Shown piece by piece: positions 1 through 6,412 of a stretch of DNA of 17,342 nt; within the stretch, counting starts at the first letter, position 1; the number at the start of each line of letters is the position of its first letter. Source of the DNA: Bacteroidales bacterium UBA6360 (GTDB lineage: Bacteria > Bacteroidota > Bacteroidia > Bacteroidales > UBA932); assembly GCA_002440085.1 (NCBI GenBank), contig DJRM01000059.1, positions 1 to 17,342 of the forward strand, in the 5' to 3' direction. The notes beneath the pieces are model-generated. The model had not been told where the DNA came from, did not search any database, and was given only the letters and a program-made list of their open reading frames with translations. The translations under genes and the position numbers were made by a program.

Positions 1-905
1 TAGTAGCTCACCATGTCTGTGTTATACATCTTCGGGTCGGTCTTGAGCGCTCTTCTGCTGAAACAGTAGCCGTCATACCATGGCTTCATCTCGTCAATCA
101 ACGCATCCTCGTCGGCATGCAGCACTCCTACGCTCTGATAGTAGCGTATCATCTCCCTTACCTCGTTCTCGCTGAACCCGAGCATCATGTTGAATTCTGG
201 GTCGAGTGTTAAGGATGTGGCGATGTTGTAGCCGCTGGTCACGTCGTCCATGGTGACGGGGCTCACGCCCATCATGAGTATGCGGTCGAAATTCGGTTTG
301 AAGAGCTTGAACACGTCGCGGTAGAATCCCTCGGCGTGTGTCATCGCGTGATAGACCTCCTCTCCGGCGACGTTCAGGACGGTATTTGTGAAATTGTCGT
401 ACTCATCGACGATGAGATAGAGATGTATGCCTCTTCTTTTGGCCTGCAGGGTGATGTGGTCCAGTTTGGAGCGGAAGTCCGACTTCTTCTCCACGTCTGC
501 GGCGAAACCATCGTAATAGAACCTTTCATACCTGTATGCGAAGTCATCGAGCACTGCTCCTGTCCTGCTGTTGAAGCGGTCGAAGAGACTGTTCATATCG
601 CCCCCGACCTGCGAGAAGTCCAGATACAGCACCTGGAACGTTCCCATCAGCGGAGTCGGGTTCTTCTCTATCCAAAGCCCCGTAAACAGGCTGTCGAAGT
701 TATCCTTTTCGTTGATGTCGTAGTAATACCTCATCATGGACAGGAAAAGGCTCTTTCCGAATCGTCGTGGTCTGATGAGGAACAGGAAGTTTCCTGCTGC
801 CTCCATCTTCGGAAGATACATTGTCTTGTCCGCGTAATATTTGTCTTCTTCGCGAACTTGCGCGAAGTCGGAAATTCCGTAAGGTATGAGCTTGTATGGT
901 GCCAT
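1..905 (-). CDS. AAA-ATPase-like / PD-(D/E)XK family protein, N-terminal part (partial)
   Basis: The frame opens with ATG at 905-903 and stays open for 301 codons to the left window edge, so the C-terminus is missing. Visible features match the Bacteroidota AAA-ATPase_like family, which usually has a PD-(D/E)XK nuclease-like domain at its C-terminus: the N-terminal block YYADKT (residues 23-28), the P-loop variant RPRRFGKS (45-52, Lys51), a Walker B stretch LIVDEYDNF (164-172, Asp167/Glu168), and the family motif PWYDGY (275-280). These proteins are numerous in Bacteroidales genomes. Their function is not settled; a nucleic-acid or defence-related role is only an inference from the fold. The gene has its own upstream region with a promoter-like element and an inverted repeat, so it is probably independent of the SusCD locus. 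Family assignment is firm, function is not. Confidence 0.88.
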   Translation of the reverse strand, partial: MAPYKLIPYGISDFAQVREEDKYYADKTMYLPKMEAAGNFLFLIRPRRFGKSLFLSMMRYYYDINEKDNFDSLFTGLWIEKNPTPLMGTFQVLYLDFSQVGGDMNSLFDRFNSRTGAVLDDFAYRYERFYYDGFAADVEKKSDFRSKLDHITLQAKRRGIHLYLIVDEYDNFTNTVLNVAGEEVYHAMTHAEGFYRDVFKLFKPNFDRILMMGVSPVTMDDVTSGYNIATSLTLDPEFNMMLGFSENEVREMIRYYQSVGVLHADEDALIDEMKPWYDGYCFSRRALKTDPKMYNTDMVSY

Positions 906-928
906 GGCGCTAAAAATAACAAACTATG

Positions 929-973
929 GCAAACCTTAGATTTGCAGAGTAGTTCTGCTGCGCCAAGGTTTGC
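929..973. repeat. Nested inverted repeat in the AAA-ATPase leader
   Basis: Two nested perfect inverted repeats share nearly the same centre. The outer arms GCAAACCTT (929-937) and AAGGTTTGC (965-973) are 9 bp each. The inner arms GCAGA (944-948) and TCTGC (954-958) enclose a 5-nt loop. They lie between the promoter-like element and the start codon. The pair could be an operator dyad or a leader-RNA hairpin; there is no T-run on the minus strand side to make it a standard terminator. Confidence 0.45.
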
Positions 974-976
974 AGC

Positions 977-1004
977 GCAAAAATAGTAAATTTGTGTCAA
1001 CAAA
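977..1004 (-). promoter_or_regulatory. Putative Bacteroidota promoter for the AAA-ATPase gene
   Basis: On the minus strand the sequence TATTTTTGC (985-977) fits the Bacteroidota -7 consensus TAnnTTTG exactly. A TTTG at 1004-1001 could be the -33 element, but the 15-bp spacer is shorter than the usual roughly 19-23 bp. The predicted start of transcription is near 970, giving a leader of about 65 nt before the ATG at 905. The -7 match is seen directly; promoter activity is inferred. Confidence 0.45.
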
Positions 1005-1298
1005 TAAAGTATAATAAAGGACAATGGAACCGGACGGTTCTCAATTTCGGCAAATACGAAAATCAATGATATTGCAATCGGCCGACAAGAGGATCATTCC
1101 CCATGCCGGCCGGAAAAGGAACCTTTTCGATAAGCGAGAGCAGAGCCAAGCTCGCTTGGGCTATGCCGAGCGCAAAAAAGTGGCGTATGAAATACGAACT
1201 GTCTATATGCCAGAAATTGCTTACTTGAGTTCTACGCTGCCGGACTGTTTGCGAGCGCGTGAACTTAGATCTCGTCCCAATGCTTCGCTGCGGCCTTC

Positions 1299-2270
1299 TC
1301 AGTCGTGTTTACCGACACTGCGGAGATAGTCCAGAAGAAGTGCGGGGCGATCGGTCTGGATGATGTTGATTCCGGCCTCGATCACCGGCCCGTAAATTTC
1401 ACCGGGGTCGGATGCGATAACGGCGGCGTCATCGTCGTTTCCCCGGCCGCACCACCCTGAACCGATCGTGTTCATCCACACCCTTGCGCCGGATTCGCGG
1501 ACGAGACTGGCTCCCGGGACATAATCGGACGCTGTGTTGTCCGGCCCGAAGCAGAGTTCGAACGCAACCGGTTTTTTCGTCGCGTCATTTATGCCGTTCT
1601 CGATGTATTCACCGATCTGTTTCAGATTCGTGCCTGAGCAGATTGGCATGTACATGGGAAATTTATCGTAGCGGTCGATGCGACGGTTCATCCTTTCGAC
1701 GCTTACGCCGTCCTTGAGAATCACCTGCTCCGTCATTCCGAGACTTTCGATGACAGGCATGACCTGCCGGAGGTACCATGTTCCGCCGTCGAGATTGACG
1801 AGAGCCTTGTCCTTGCAGCAGATAAGCGCCTCCGCGAGAGTGGGAATGCGGAGTGAGTCCGTTGCGATGCCCTGGGCGCGGAGCAGCCTGAGCCCTTTGA
1901 GCTGTGCGAGTGTGAGGTCTTTGATGTAGGGGCTTTCACAACCCGGCTCCTTGCCGGGCTTGAAGTCGGTGGTGCGGGTCACGGTGAGGTCGTGCATTAT
2001 GACAAGCTGTGAGTCGCGTGTCATTCTCACGTCCATCTCCACGATGTCCACACCCATCCTTATCGCCGATTCGAATGCCGGGATGGAGTTTTCCGGAAAA
2101 CCGCGCCAGTCGCCCCTGTGACTGGCGACCATCACATAGTCGGAGTTGGGGTCGTGCATGAGCGCGGAGAGTTTTTCCGCACGGTTGGCATACTTCGGCT
2201 TGTCGCAGCAGGCGGATGCCGCGAGCAGGAGTGTCGGAAGCAGCAAGATCAGAAAATTTTTCTTTTTCAT
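1299..2270 (-). CDS. Glycerophosphodiester phosphodiesterase family lipoprotein (GDPD-1)
   Basis: A 323-residue protein when started at the ATG at 2270, which puts a signal sequence directly at the N-terminus (KKK, hydrophobic core, Cys21). The same frame reaches an ATG at 2318, but that adds a charged stretch in front of the signal. The GDPD signature is complete: HRG with His51, PENS with Glu60/Asn61, EMDVR with Glu78 and Asp80 (metal ligands), MHD with His93, and NLD with Asp161 near the usual third metal ligand. Family enzymes hydrolyse glycerophosphodiesters to glycerol-3-phosphate and an alcohol. The signal and cysteine suggest a membrane-anchored lipoprotein in the envelope, although the lipobox is weak. 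It lies beyond a terminator-like hairpin from the main operon, so it may be transcribed by read-through or separately; I see no clear promoter. Substrate is unknown. Confidence 0.9.
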   Translation of the reverse strand: MKKKNFLILLLPTLLLAASACCDKPKYANRAEKLSALMHDPNSDYVMVASHRGDWRGFPENSIPAFESAIRMGVDIVEMDVRMTRDSQLVIMHDLTVTRTTDFKPGKEPGCESPYIKDLTLAQLKGLRLLRAQGIATDSLRIPTLAEALICCKDKALVNLDGGTWYLRQVMPVIESLGMTEQVILKDGVSVERMNRRIDRYDKFPMYMPICSGTNLKQIGEYIENGINDATKKPVAFELCFGPDNTASDYVPGASLVRESGARVWMNTIGSGWCGRGNDDDAAVIASDPGEIYGPVIEAGINIIQTDRPALLLDYLRSVGKHD

Positions 2271-2350
2271 CTGTTTTGGATTTTTGAACAAGCGTTTTTG
2301 CGATTCTATAAGAGACATGAAAAAGATGATGAGTGTTATTTTGAGGTTTT

Positions 2351-2393
2351 CTAAATAAGCCGGCCGAAAAGAACGATTTCTTCACCGGCCGGC
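2351..2393 (-). terminator. Terminator-like GC hairpin after the beta-helix gene
   Basis: Perfect 8-bp arms GCCGGCCG (2359-2366) and CGGCCGGC (2386-2393) enclose a loop with a second pairing AAGAA/TTCTT. On the minus strand the hairpin is followed by TTATTTAG, a modest T-rich tract. It lies about 70 nt after the stop of the beta-helix gene and about 90 nt before the GDPD-1 start, so it probably ends, or reduces, transcription of the main operon. The T-tract is weak for a factor-independent terminator. Confidence 0.5.
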
Positions 2394-2413
2394 AAACATG
2401 CAATTTATGACGG

Positions 2414-2457
2414 ATTCGACAAATCGTTTCAGAAACTGTCTGAATTATTCGTCGAAT
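2414..2457. repeat. Nested inverted repeat just after the beta-helix stop codon
   Basis: Outer arms ATTCGAC (2414-2420) and GTCGAAT (2451-2457) enclose inner arms TTCAGA (2428-2433) and TCTGAA (2439-2444) around a 5-nt loop. It begins 6 nt after the stop codon at 2464-2466 in the direction of transcription. It is not followed by a T-run. It may protect the mRNA 3' end or act together with the hairpin at 2359-2393. Confidence 0.4.
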
Positions 2458-2463
2458 GACTTT

Positions 2464-5226
2464 TTAATTCGCCGGAGCATAAGCGCCCGGCCAAGAGTAG
2501 TTGCGGTTGTCGAGATTCACTGTACAGCCGGAGATGAATTCCTTGAACGCAGCTCCGACATTGCTGAGACCGCAGCTTGAAACATTGAACTTGTCAATGG
2601 CAGCCTCGACGTCGGTCTTAGATGACGGAGTGAAGCCTTCAATCTTCGACGGGCCATCCCAAACAATCTTGCTGTTTTTGAAGCTTATGGTTCCGAGAGC
2701 AGACTCCGAAGCGATTTCGACATCTGTCTCCGATTTTGTTCCATAGCCGATTTTCGGTCCGTAGATATTGTGCCCGGAGATGAGTTCCGGATTGTCGTCG
2801 CCCCAAACCGCCTGGCCTGAGCGGGCCACCAGCAGATTGTTTTCAAGAATAATCTTGCCGGAAGCATTGTTGACGCGCACCAAACCGCGCTGATTGCTTG
2901 AGAGTTCGGTGTTGATGCTGCTGTTTACGCAGAGCACATGTTTGTCTGAATTGAGGACAGTCATCGGGGACTTGAACTGATTGTTGTTCTTGTAGAATGT
3001 TATGTCGTTGGCGCATACGACCATCGCTCCATGAGCGAGGGCACCCCACTGCCAGTCGCCGCCATCGCGATAGTAGCAATTGTCAAATGTGCAGTTGTTC
3101 AGCATCAGCACGTTCTCGCCATTCGCGAGGAAGAGACCACGGCTGGACGGGTTGCAGACGACGAACTTGCAGTCATCGAATTTCCAGATGCTGCCTGGAC
3201 GGTTAGCGTAGTTGGATACAATTGCTCCCGTGCTTACTGACCAGCAGTTGTCGAACGTGCAGTCCCGAACTGTACAGACTACCGGGTAGTCTCCATAGAA
3301 AAGTCCCTGGTCTCCGGTCTTCGTGTTCTTGAATGTAACGTTCTGGAATATTATGCTTGTCCCAGCTTTCTCGTTGTTATATATACCTCCGTTGCTGACA
3401 GAGTTGTTACCGGTCATTGTTCCTCCACTGATGATAACATCTGCAGAAGACTCCACGGTCGTGAGAACAGACCCACGATATGCCGAGTTGTTTTCAAACG
3501 TGCAGTCGTTGATTCTAACCTTTGCCTTGCCGACGGCGAAGCAACCTCCAGTGTATTGCCATGTGTTTCCAGGATTTGTGTTTCCCGTGAAGATGCAGTT
3601 GCTGTATGTTGCCTCACAAGGAGAGCCTTCTGCAGAATTGTTCACCAATTTGTTGATTCGTGAAACTGCAGAATTATTCTGGCCCTTCAGCGTGTTATTT
3701 TCGAAAGTCACGCCATTCGCGACAACTTTTCCGGCATTGTGGCTTATGACACCGGAGTTTCCGCTCTGGGAATAGCATCCGCTGAATTTGCCGCCCGTCA
3801 GATGGAGTTCGGATTTTTCACTGTTCAGCACGACCGCACCACCGTGATTTTCAGAGTGAGACTCAGTGAACGTGCAGTTCTCGGCAATTACAACAGCGTC
3901 CTGAATTGCGATGGCTCCACCGCGGACGGTGGCATGGGTCCCGTTGAAAGTACAATTGTGCATTTCGACATTGCCGTTTGCATAGAGCGCACCTCCATTC
4001 TGGGCTTCGTCGTTGTTAAAAGCGCAGTCTGTGAGCTTGACTTCTCCTCCTTTGACTGCTATGGCACCGCCGTCTGAATCACTCTTGGCATTATTGAAAG
4101 CCACGCCATCAAAGGCAAGCTTGCCTTTGCTGATTTCCCAGATTTGCTTGCTTGAACCACCGTCAAAGGCGGCCGTGTTCGTCTTGATGTCACGTCCCTT
4201 GAGCGTACAGCCCTTAGCGTCAGCTGGGTAGCCTCCGTAAACCTTAAATTCAGCAGCCTCTTCGGCAGTTGCCAGAGTCTCTGAGACGCTGTATGTGCCG
4301 GTGGCCATGTAAACATTCTTCACGGAAGCCTTCGCGACAAGAGCCTTGAGACCAGCGAGGTCCGCAGCGTTGTCCCAGTTGCTTCCATCCTTTGCGCCTT
4401 TCCCTGAAATGCTCACATAGAACCTGTCGTCAAACCCGCGGATGAGTCCGAGCGGGGTGATGTGTCCCCGCTGCACATTGCAGTCGTTCGTTGTAGACTT
4501 CTTTGAAATCTCTTCTCCGTCTGCGGAGGTGAGTGTCACCTCAAAACCCTTGAGCGTTGTCGGAAGAACCGCTGCATACCAGGTTCCGGCTCCGGAAACA
4601 CTGAGGCTCGCGACTACTGACTCTCCGCTTGCAATGGTTATTTTCCTCGTCTCGGCATCATCGGTTTCCAACCTGAGCAGACCGCATACGTTCTTGAACG
4701 AAAGAGAATTGCTTCCGGCCCAGGTCGCAGAGGAAATGCTTGCATGCGCAAACGTTCCGTCCTGCTCTTCAGGAACCATGATTTTCAACTCGTTTCCCTC
4801 AAATGCGGCCGTGGTTTCAGACGGATAGACGGCGGAAAGACGGCGTGTTCCCGAAAACTCGGCCTCGGAGAAGGCGGCGGGAACCTGTACGGTGATTGTC
4901 GCTGAACCGTCTTCCTTAATATCCTCAGCCGTAAGGGCTTCCGAGACTGATGTTCCCGTTGTTCCGTCCACCTCATAGACGAATGCAATCTTGTCTCCGG
5001 CACTCCAGAGCACGGTGCCGTCTTCCTTGATTTCTGTCTTTGTCGATGCCGGCTGTGCCACCGGAAGCGAATTTTTCTCCACCGCCGCCTCAAATGTCAT
5101 CTCGACGAGTTCCGTTGCGTCCGGTTTCTGCTCCGGCTGGGTCGTCGGCTGCTGGAGTTCTTCTTTCTTGCAGGCAGACAGTGCGAGTGCCGCAATTGCT
5201 AAAAATGTAAAAATTCTTTTCTTCAT
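2464..5226 (-). CDS. Fimbrillin-like / Pmp-like beta-helix surface lipoprotein
   Basis: A 920-residue lipoprotein with signal ending LSAC (Cys19) followed by KKEE, an acidic/basic stretch compatible with surface export in Bacteroidota. Residues about 40-262 resemble the fimbrillin-A-like fold (STKTEI at 61-66, then VLWSAGDKI at 72-80, a common pattern in Bacteroidales fimbrillin-like lipoproteins). Residues about 268-340 carry the YVSISGKGAKDGSNWDNA and GGYP patterns that usually open polymorphic-outer-membrane-protein-like beta-helices. Residues about 368-800 contain the repeats themselves (GGAI/GGAL and CTFxx motifs). The C-terminal 120 residues are less repetitive; no sorting domain is evident. 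It starts 15 bp after the 52-aa peptide gene, so it is probably in the same operon. A binding or adhesive surface role is likely; no catalytic residues are apparent. Confidence 0.85.
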   Translation of the reverse strand: MKKRIFTFLAIAALALSACKKEELQQPTTQPEQKPDATELVEMTFEAAVEKNSLPVAQPASTKTEIKEDGTVLWSAGDKIAFVYEVDGTTGTSVSEALTAEDIKEDGSATITVQVPAAFSEAEFSGTRRLSAVYPSETTAAFEGNELKIMVPEEQDGTFAHASISSATWAGSNSLSFKNVCGLLRLETDDAETRKITIASGESVVASLSVSGAGTWYAAVLPTTLKGFEVTLTSADGEEISKKSTTNDCNVQRGHITPLGLIRGFDDRFYVSISGKGAKDGSNWDNAADLAGLKALVAKASVKNVYMATGTYSVSETLATAEEAAEFKVYGGYPADAKGCTLKGRDIKTNTAAFDGGSSKQIWEISKGKLAFDGVAFNNAKSDSDGGAIAVKGGEVKLTDCAFNNDEAQNGGALYANGNVEMHNCTFNGTHATVRGGAIAIQDAVVIAENCTFTESHSENHGGAVVLNSEKSELHLTGGKFSGCYSQSGNSGVISHNAGKVVANGVTFENNTLKGQNNSAVSRINKLVNNSAEGSPCEATYSNCIFTGNTNPGNTWQYTGGCFAVGKAKVRINDCTFENNSAYRGSVLTTVESSADVIISGGTMTGNNSVSNGGIYNNEKAGTSIIFQNVTFKNTKTGDQGLFYGDYPVVCTVRDCTFDNCWSVSTGAIVSNYANRPGSIWKFDDCKFVVCNPSSRGLFLANGENVLMLNNCTFDNCYYRDGGDWQWGALAHGAMVVCANDITFYKNNNQFKSPMTVLNSDKHVLCVNSSINTELSSNQRGLVRVNNASGKIILENNLLVARSGQAVWGDDNPELISGHNIYGPKIGYGTKSETDVEIASESALGTISFKNSKIVWDGPSKIEGFTPSSKTDVEAAIDKFNVSSCGLSNVGAAFKEFISGCTVNLDNRNYSWPGAYAPAN
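2827..4125 (-). repeat. Pmp-like beta-helix repeats coding region
   Basis: Within the 920-aa lipoprotein, residues about 368-800 repeat a turn of roughly 20-30 residues built on CTF/CAF followed by N, and GGAI/GGAL/GGAV. Clear examples are CAFNN (401-405), CTFNG (425-429), CTFTE (451-455), CTFENN (575-580), CTFDN (656-660) and CTFDN (712-716). At the DNA level a related plus-strand segment (variants of CGAACGTGCAGT) recurs near 3086, 3250, 3497 and 3877. The repeats have diverged, so recent tandem expansion is unlikely. Confidence 0.75.
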
Positions 5227-5241
5227 GGTTATTGTCGTGAG

Positions 5242-5400
5242 TTACCAATTAAATTCCTCGTCAATGCTATAAGCATCATGCGTGGCTGTCGTACCCATTG
5301 ACATGGATACTGCGAATGACGTGTCCGCCGTTACGGGTACGATTTCTATTATAGGGGAGCCGTATTTCTGCCCTCCCCGGGTTGAATTCGTGTGTTTCAT
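5242..5400 (-). CDS. Small 52-aa hypothetical protein
   Basis: An intact small frame from ATG at 5400 to TAA at 5242, between the second GDPD (20 bp upstream) and the beta-helix lipoprotein (15 bp downstream). Tight spacing on both sides and an A-rich leader like the neighbouring genes support real translation. The sequence is hydrophilic at the start, with a central SPIIEIVPVTADTSFA segment (residues 15-30), a Ser/Thr/Met/Gly-rich stretch and an acidic aromatic end (IDEEFNW). It has no signal peptide or membrane helix. The PxIEIVxV...xSFA pattern resembles small uncharacterised Bacteroidales proteins that I recall next to surface-lipoprotein genes, but I cannot check that here. The frame is also open upstream into the GDPD gene, but the ATG at 5400 is the sensible start. 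Function unknown. Confidence 0.72.
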   Translation of the reverse strand: MKHTNSTRGGQKYGSPIIEIVPVTADTSFAVSMSMGTTATHDAYSIDEEFNW

Positions 5401-5420
5401 AATTATGTGTTTTCTTGTCG

Positions 5421-6377
5421 TTATCTCAGGTCGTTCTCCTTCAGGTAGGATATTACAAGTTCGGCGACGTCGGTCTGGATGAAATCTGAGCCAGACACGA
5501 TGAACTTGTCCAATGGCGTATAGTCTCCCTTCTTGAGCGCTTCGTCCCACTCTCCAAGGAGATTCGAGTATGACAGATAGCCCTTCTCGTGCATTCTCAC
5601 GCCGAACTGCTGGACTGTCCCGTTCAGATAGACATTGTTTCCGTATTGGAAGAGCTTCGCCGCGGCAATTCCGCTGTACCTGTCAGTGTCATCCACATTG
5701 TTGATGTAAGGATGGATCGCGACCAGCGGAGCAAGTCTCTGGTAGGACATGAGCTCGTCATAGTCGGCGAAAATCATCACCTGGTCGGCGACTCCTGCAG
5801 CATTGATTGCCTCAAGAATCTTTTTGGGGTCATTGCTCTTCCCGGCGAGGTCGAGATTCACATATACTTTGTCTTTCGTGAGCTGCAGGGCCTCAAGAAG
5901 GGTCGGCACCTTTGTGGTGTTGTTCTGCTCGTCACGATAAACCTTTCTTGACCGCACCATGTTGAACTTTCGGATTTCCTCAAGGGTGAGATCCGCAACT
6001 TTTCCAAAGCCTTCGGTCGTCTCGTTGATGGTTTCGTTGTGCATCAGCACGAGCTGCCCGTCCTTTGTCGTGCGGACGTCAAGCTCCACCATGTCGGCTC
6101 CGGCCTCAATCGCGTGCTGTATGTTCGGAAGCGAGTTGTCCGGAATGCCCTGACGGAATGATTCGACAGTGTTGGCGCGGTGCGCAACGACATAAATGCG
6201 GCTGACCTCGCGATCTTCTTCCCACTGTTCCTGAACGTTGTAGCAGAGTTCAAGCAGCGAAACGTTTGCCGGATCGACCTTTCCCTTTTCCGGGGCCGGC
6301 TTCACAATATATGTCGGAGTGCACGCGACAATCGCGAGCACTCCGGCAAAAAATGACAACAATCTGTTGTGTTTCAT
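5421..6377 (-). CDS. Divergent glycerophosphodiester phosphodiesterase family lipoprotein (GDPD-2)
   Basis: A 318-residue lipoprotein with signal ending IVAC (Cys19). The TIM-barrel GDPD pattern is recognisable but altered at signature positions: HRA rather than HRG (His66 kept), PDNS rather than PENS (Asp80), ELDVR intact (Glu98, Asp100), MHN rather than MHD (His113 kept), and NLD (Asp177). Both catalytic histidines and the Glu/Asp metal pair are present, so activity is possible, but substrate or metal preference may differ from GDPD-1. The two proteins are clear paralogues with low overall identity by eye. It begins 35 bp after the PKD/propeller gene and ends 20 bp before the 52-aa peptide gene, placing it inside the SusCD operon. 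It probably cleaves the phosphodiester bond of the imported or captured substrate at the membrane. Confidence 0.88.
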   Translation of the reverse strand: MKHNRLLSFFAGVLAIVACTPTYIVKPAPEKGKVDPANVSLLELCYNVQEQWEEDREVSRIYVVAHRANTVESFRQGIPDNSLPNIQHAIEAGADMVELDVRTTKDGQLVLMHNETINETTEGFGKVADLTLEEIRKFNMVRSRKVYRDEQNNTTKVPTLLEALQLTKDKVYVNLDLAGKSNDPKKILEAINAAGVADQVMIFADYDELMSYQRLAPLVAIHPYINNVDDTDRYSGIAAAKLFQYGNNVYLNGTVQQFGVRMHEKGYLSYSNLLGEWDEALKKGDYTPLDKFIVSGSDFIQTDVAELVISYLKENDLR

Positions 6378-6412
6378 GTCCTTAAAATCGAATTTTTCAA
6401 GATTCGGAAATA

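Larger units (their letters stand above)
906..1298. other. 393-bp intergenic region between the AAA-ATPase and the first GDPD
   Basis: No gene that I trust lies here. It contains the promoter-like element at 977-1004 and the nested repeat at 929-973. It also has a GAAAAGG/CCTTTTC palindrome around 1114-1129, a compact hairpin at 1144-1162 (CCAAG-CTCG-CTTGG with flanking AG/CT and one bulged G), and two CGGCCG palindromes near 1079 and 1106. Open frames exist on both strands (plus strand 1024-1329, and about 25 in-frame codons after the GDPD stop on the minus strand). Neither resembles a protein family I recognise. The plus-strand frame runs into the GDPD gene. Confidence 0.6.

Noticed and set aside
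336..986. 216-codon plus-strand open frame
   Set aside because: It is antisense to the AAA-ATPase gene, whose minus-strand translation has clear family motifs.
1024..1329. 101-codon plus-strand open frame
   Set aside because: It runs into the end of GDPD-1 on the opposite strand, has no recognisable family, and its residues look like a shadow of a structured or repeated intergenic sequence.
2271..2318. Upstream ATG at 2318 for GDPD-1
   Set aside because: It would put a 16-residue charged extension in front of a standard lipoprotein signal.
3086..3900. Repeated CGAACGTGCAGT-like segments as a possible CRISPR or intergenic repeat
   Set aside because: They are irregularly spaced, diverged and in frame, encoding the CTF turns of the beta-helix.
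5242..5550. A 102-codon version of the small peptide frame
   Set aside because: The extra N-terminal codons lie inside GDPD-2 in another frame; the ATG at 5400 fits the operon spacing.
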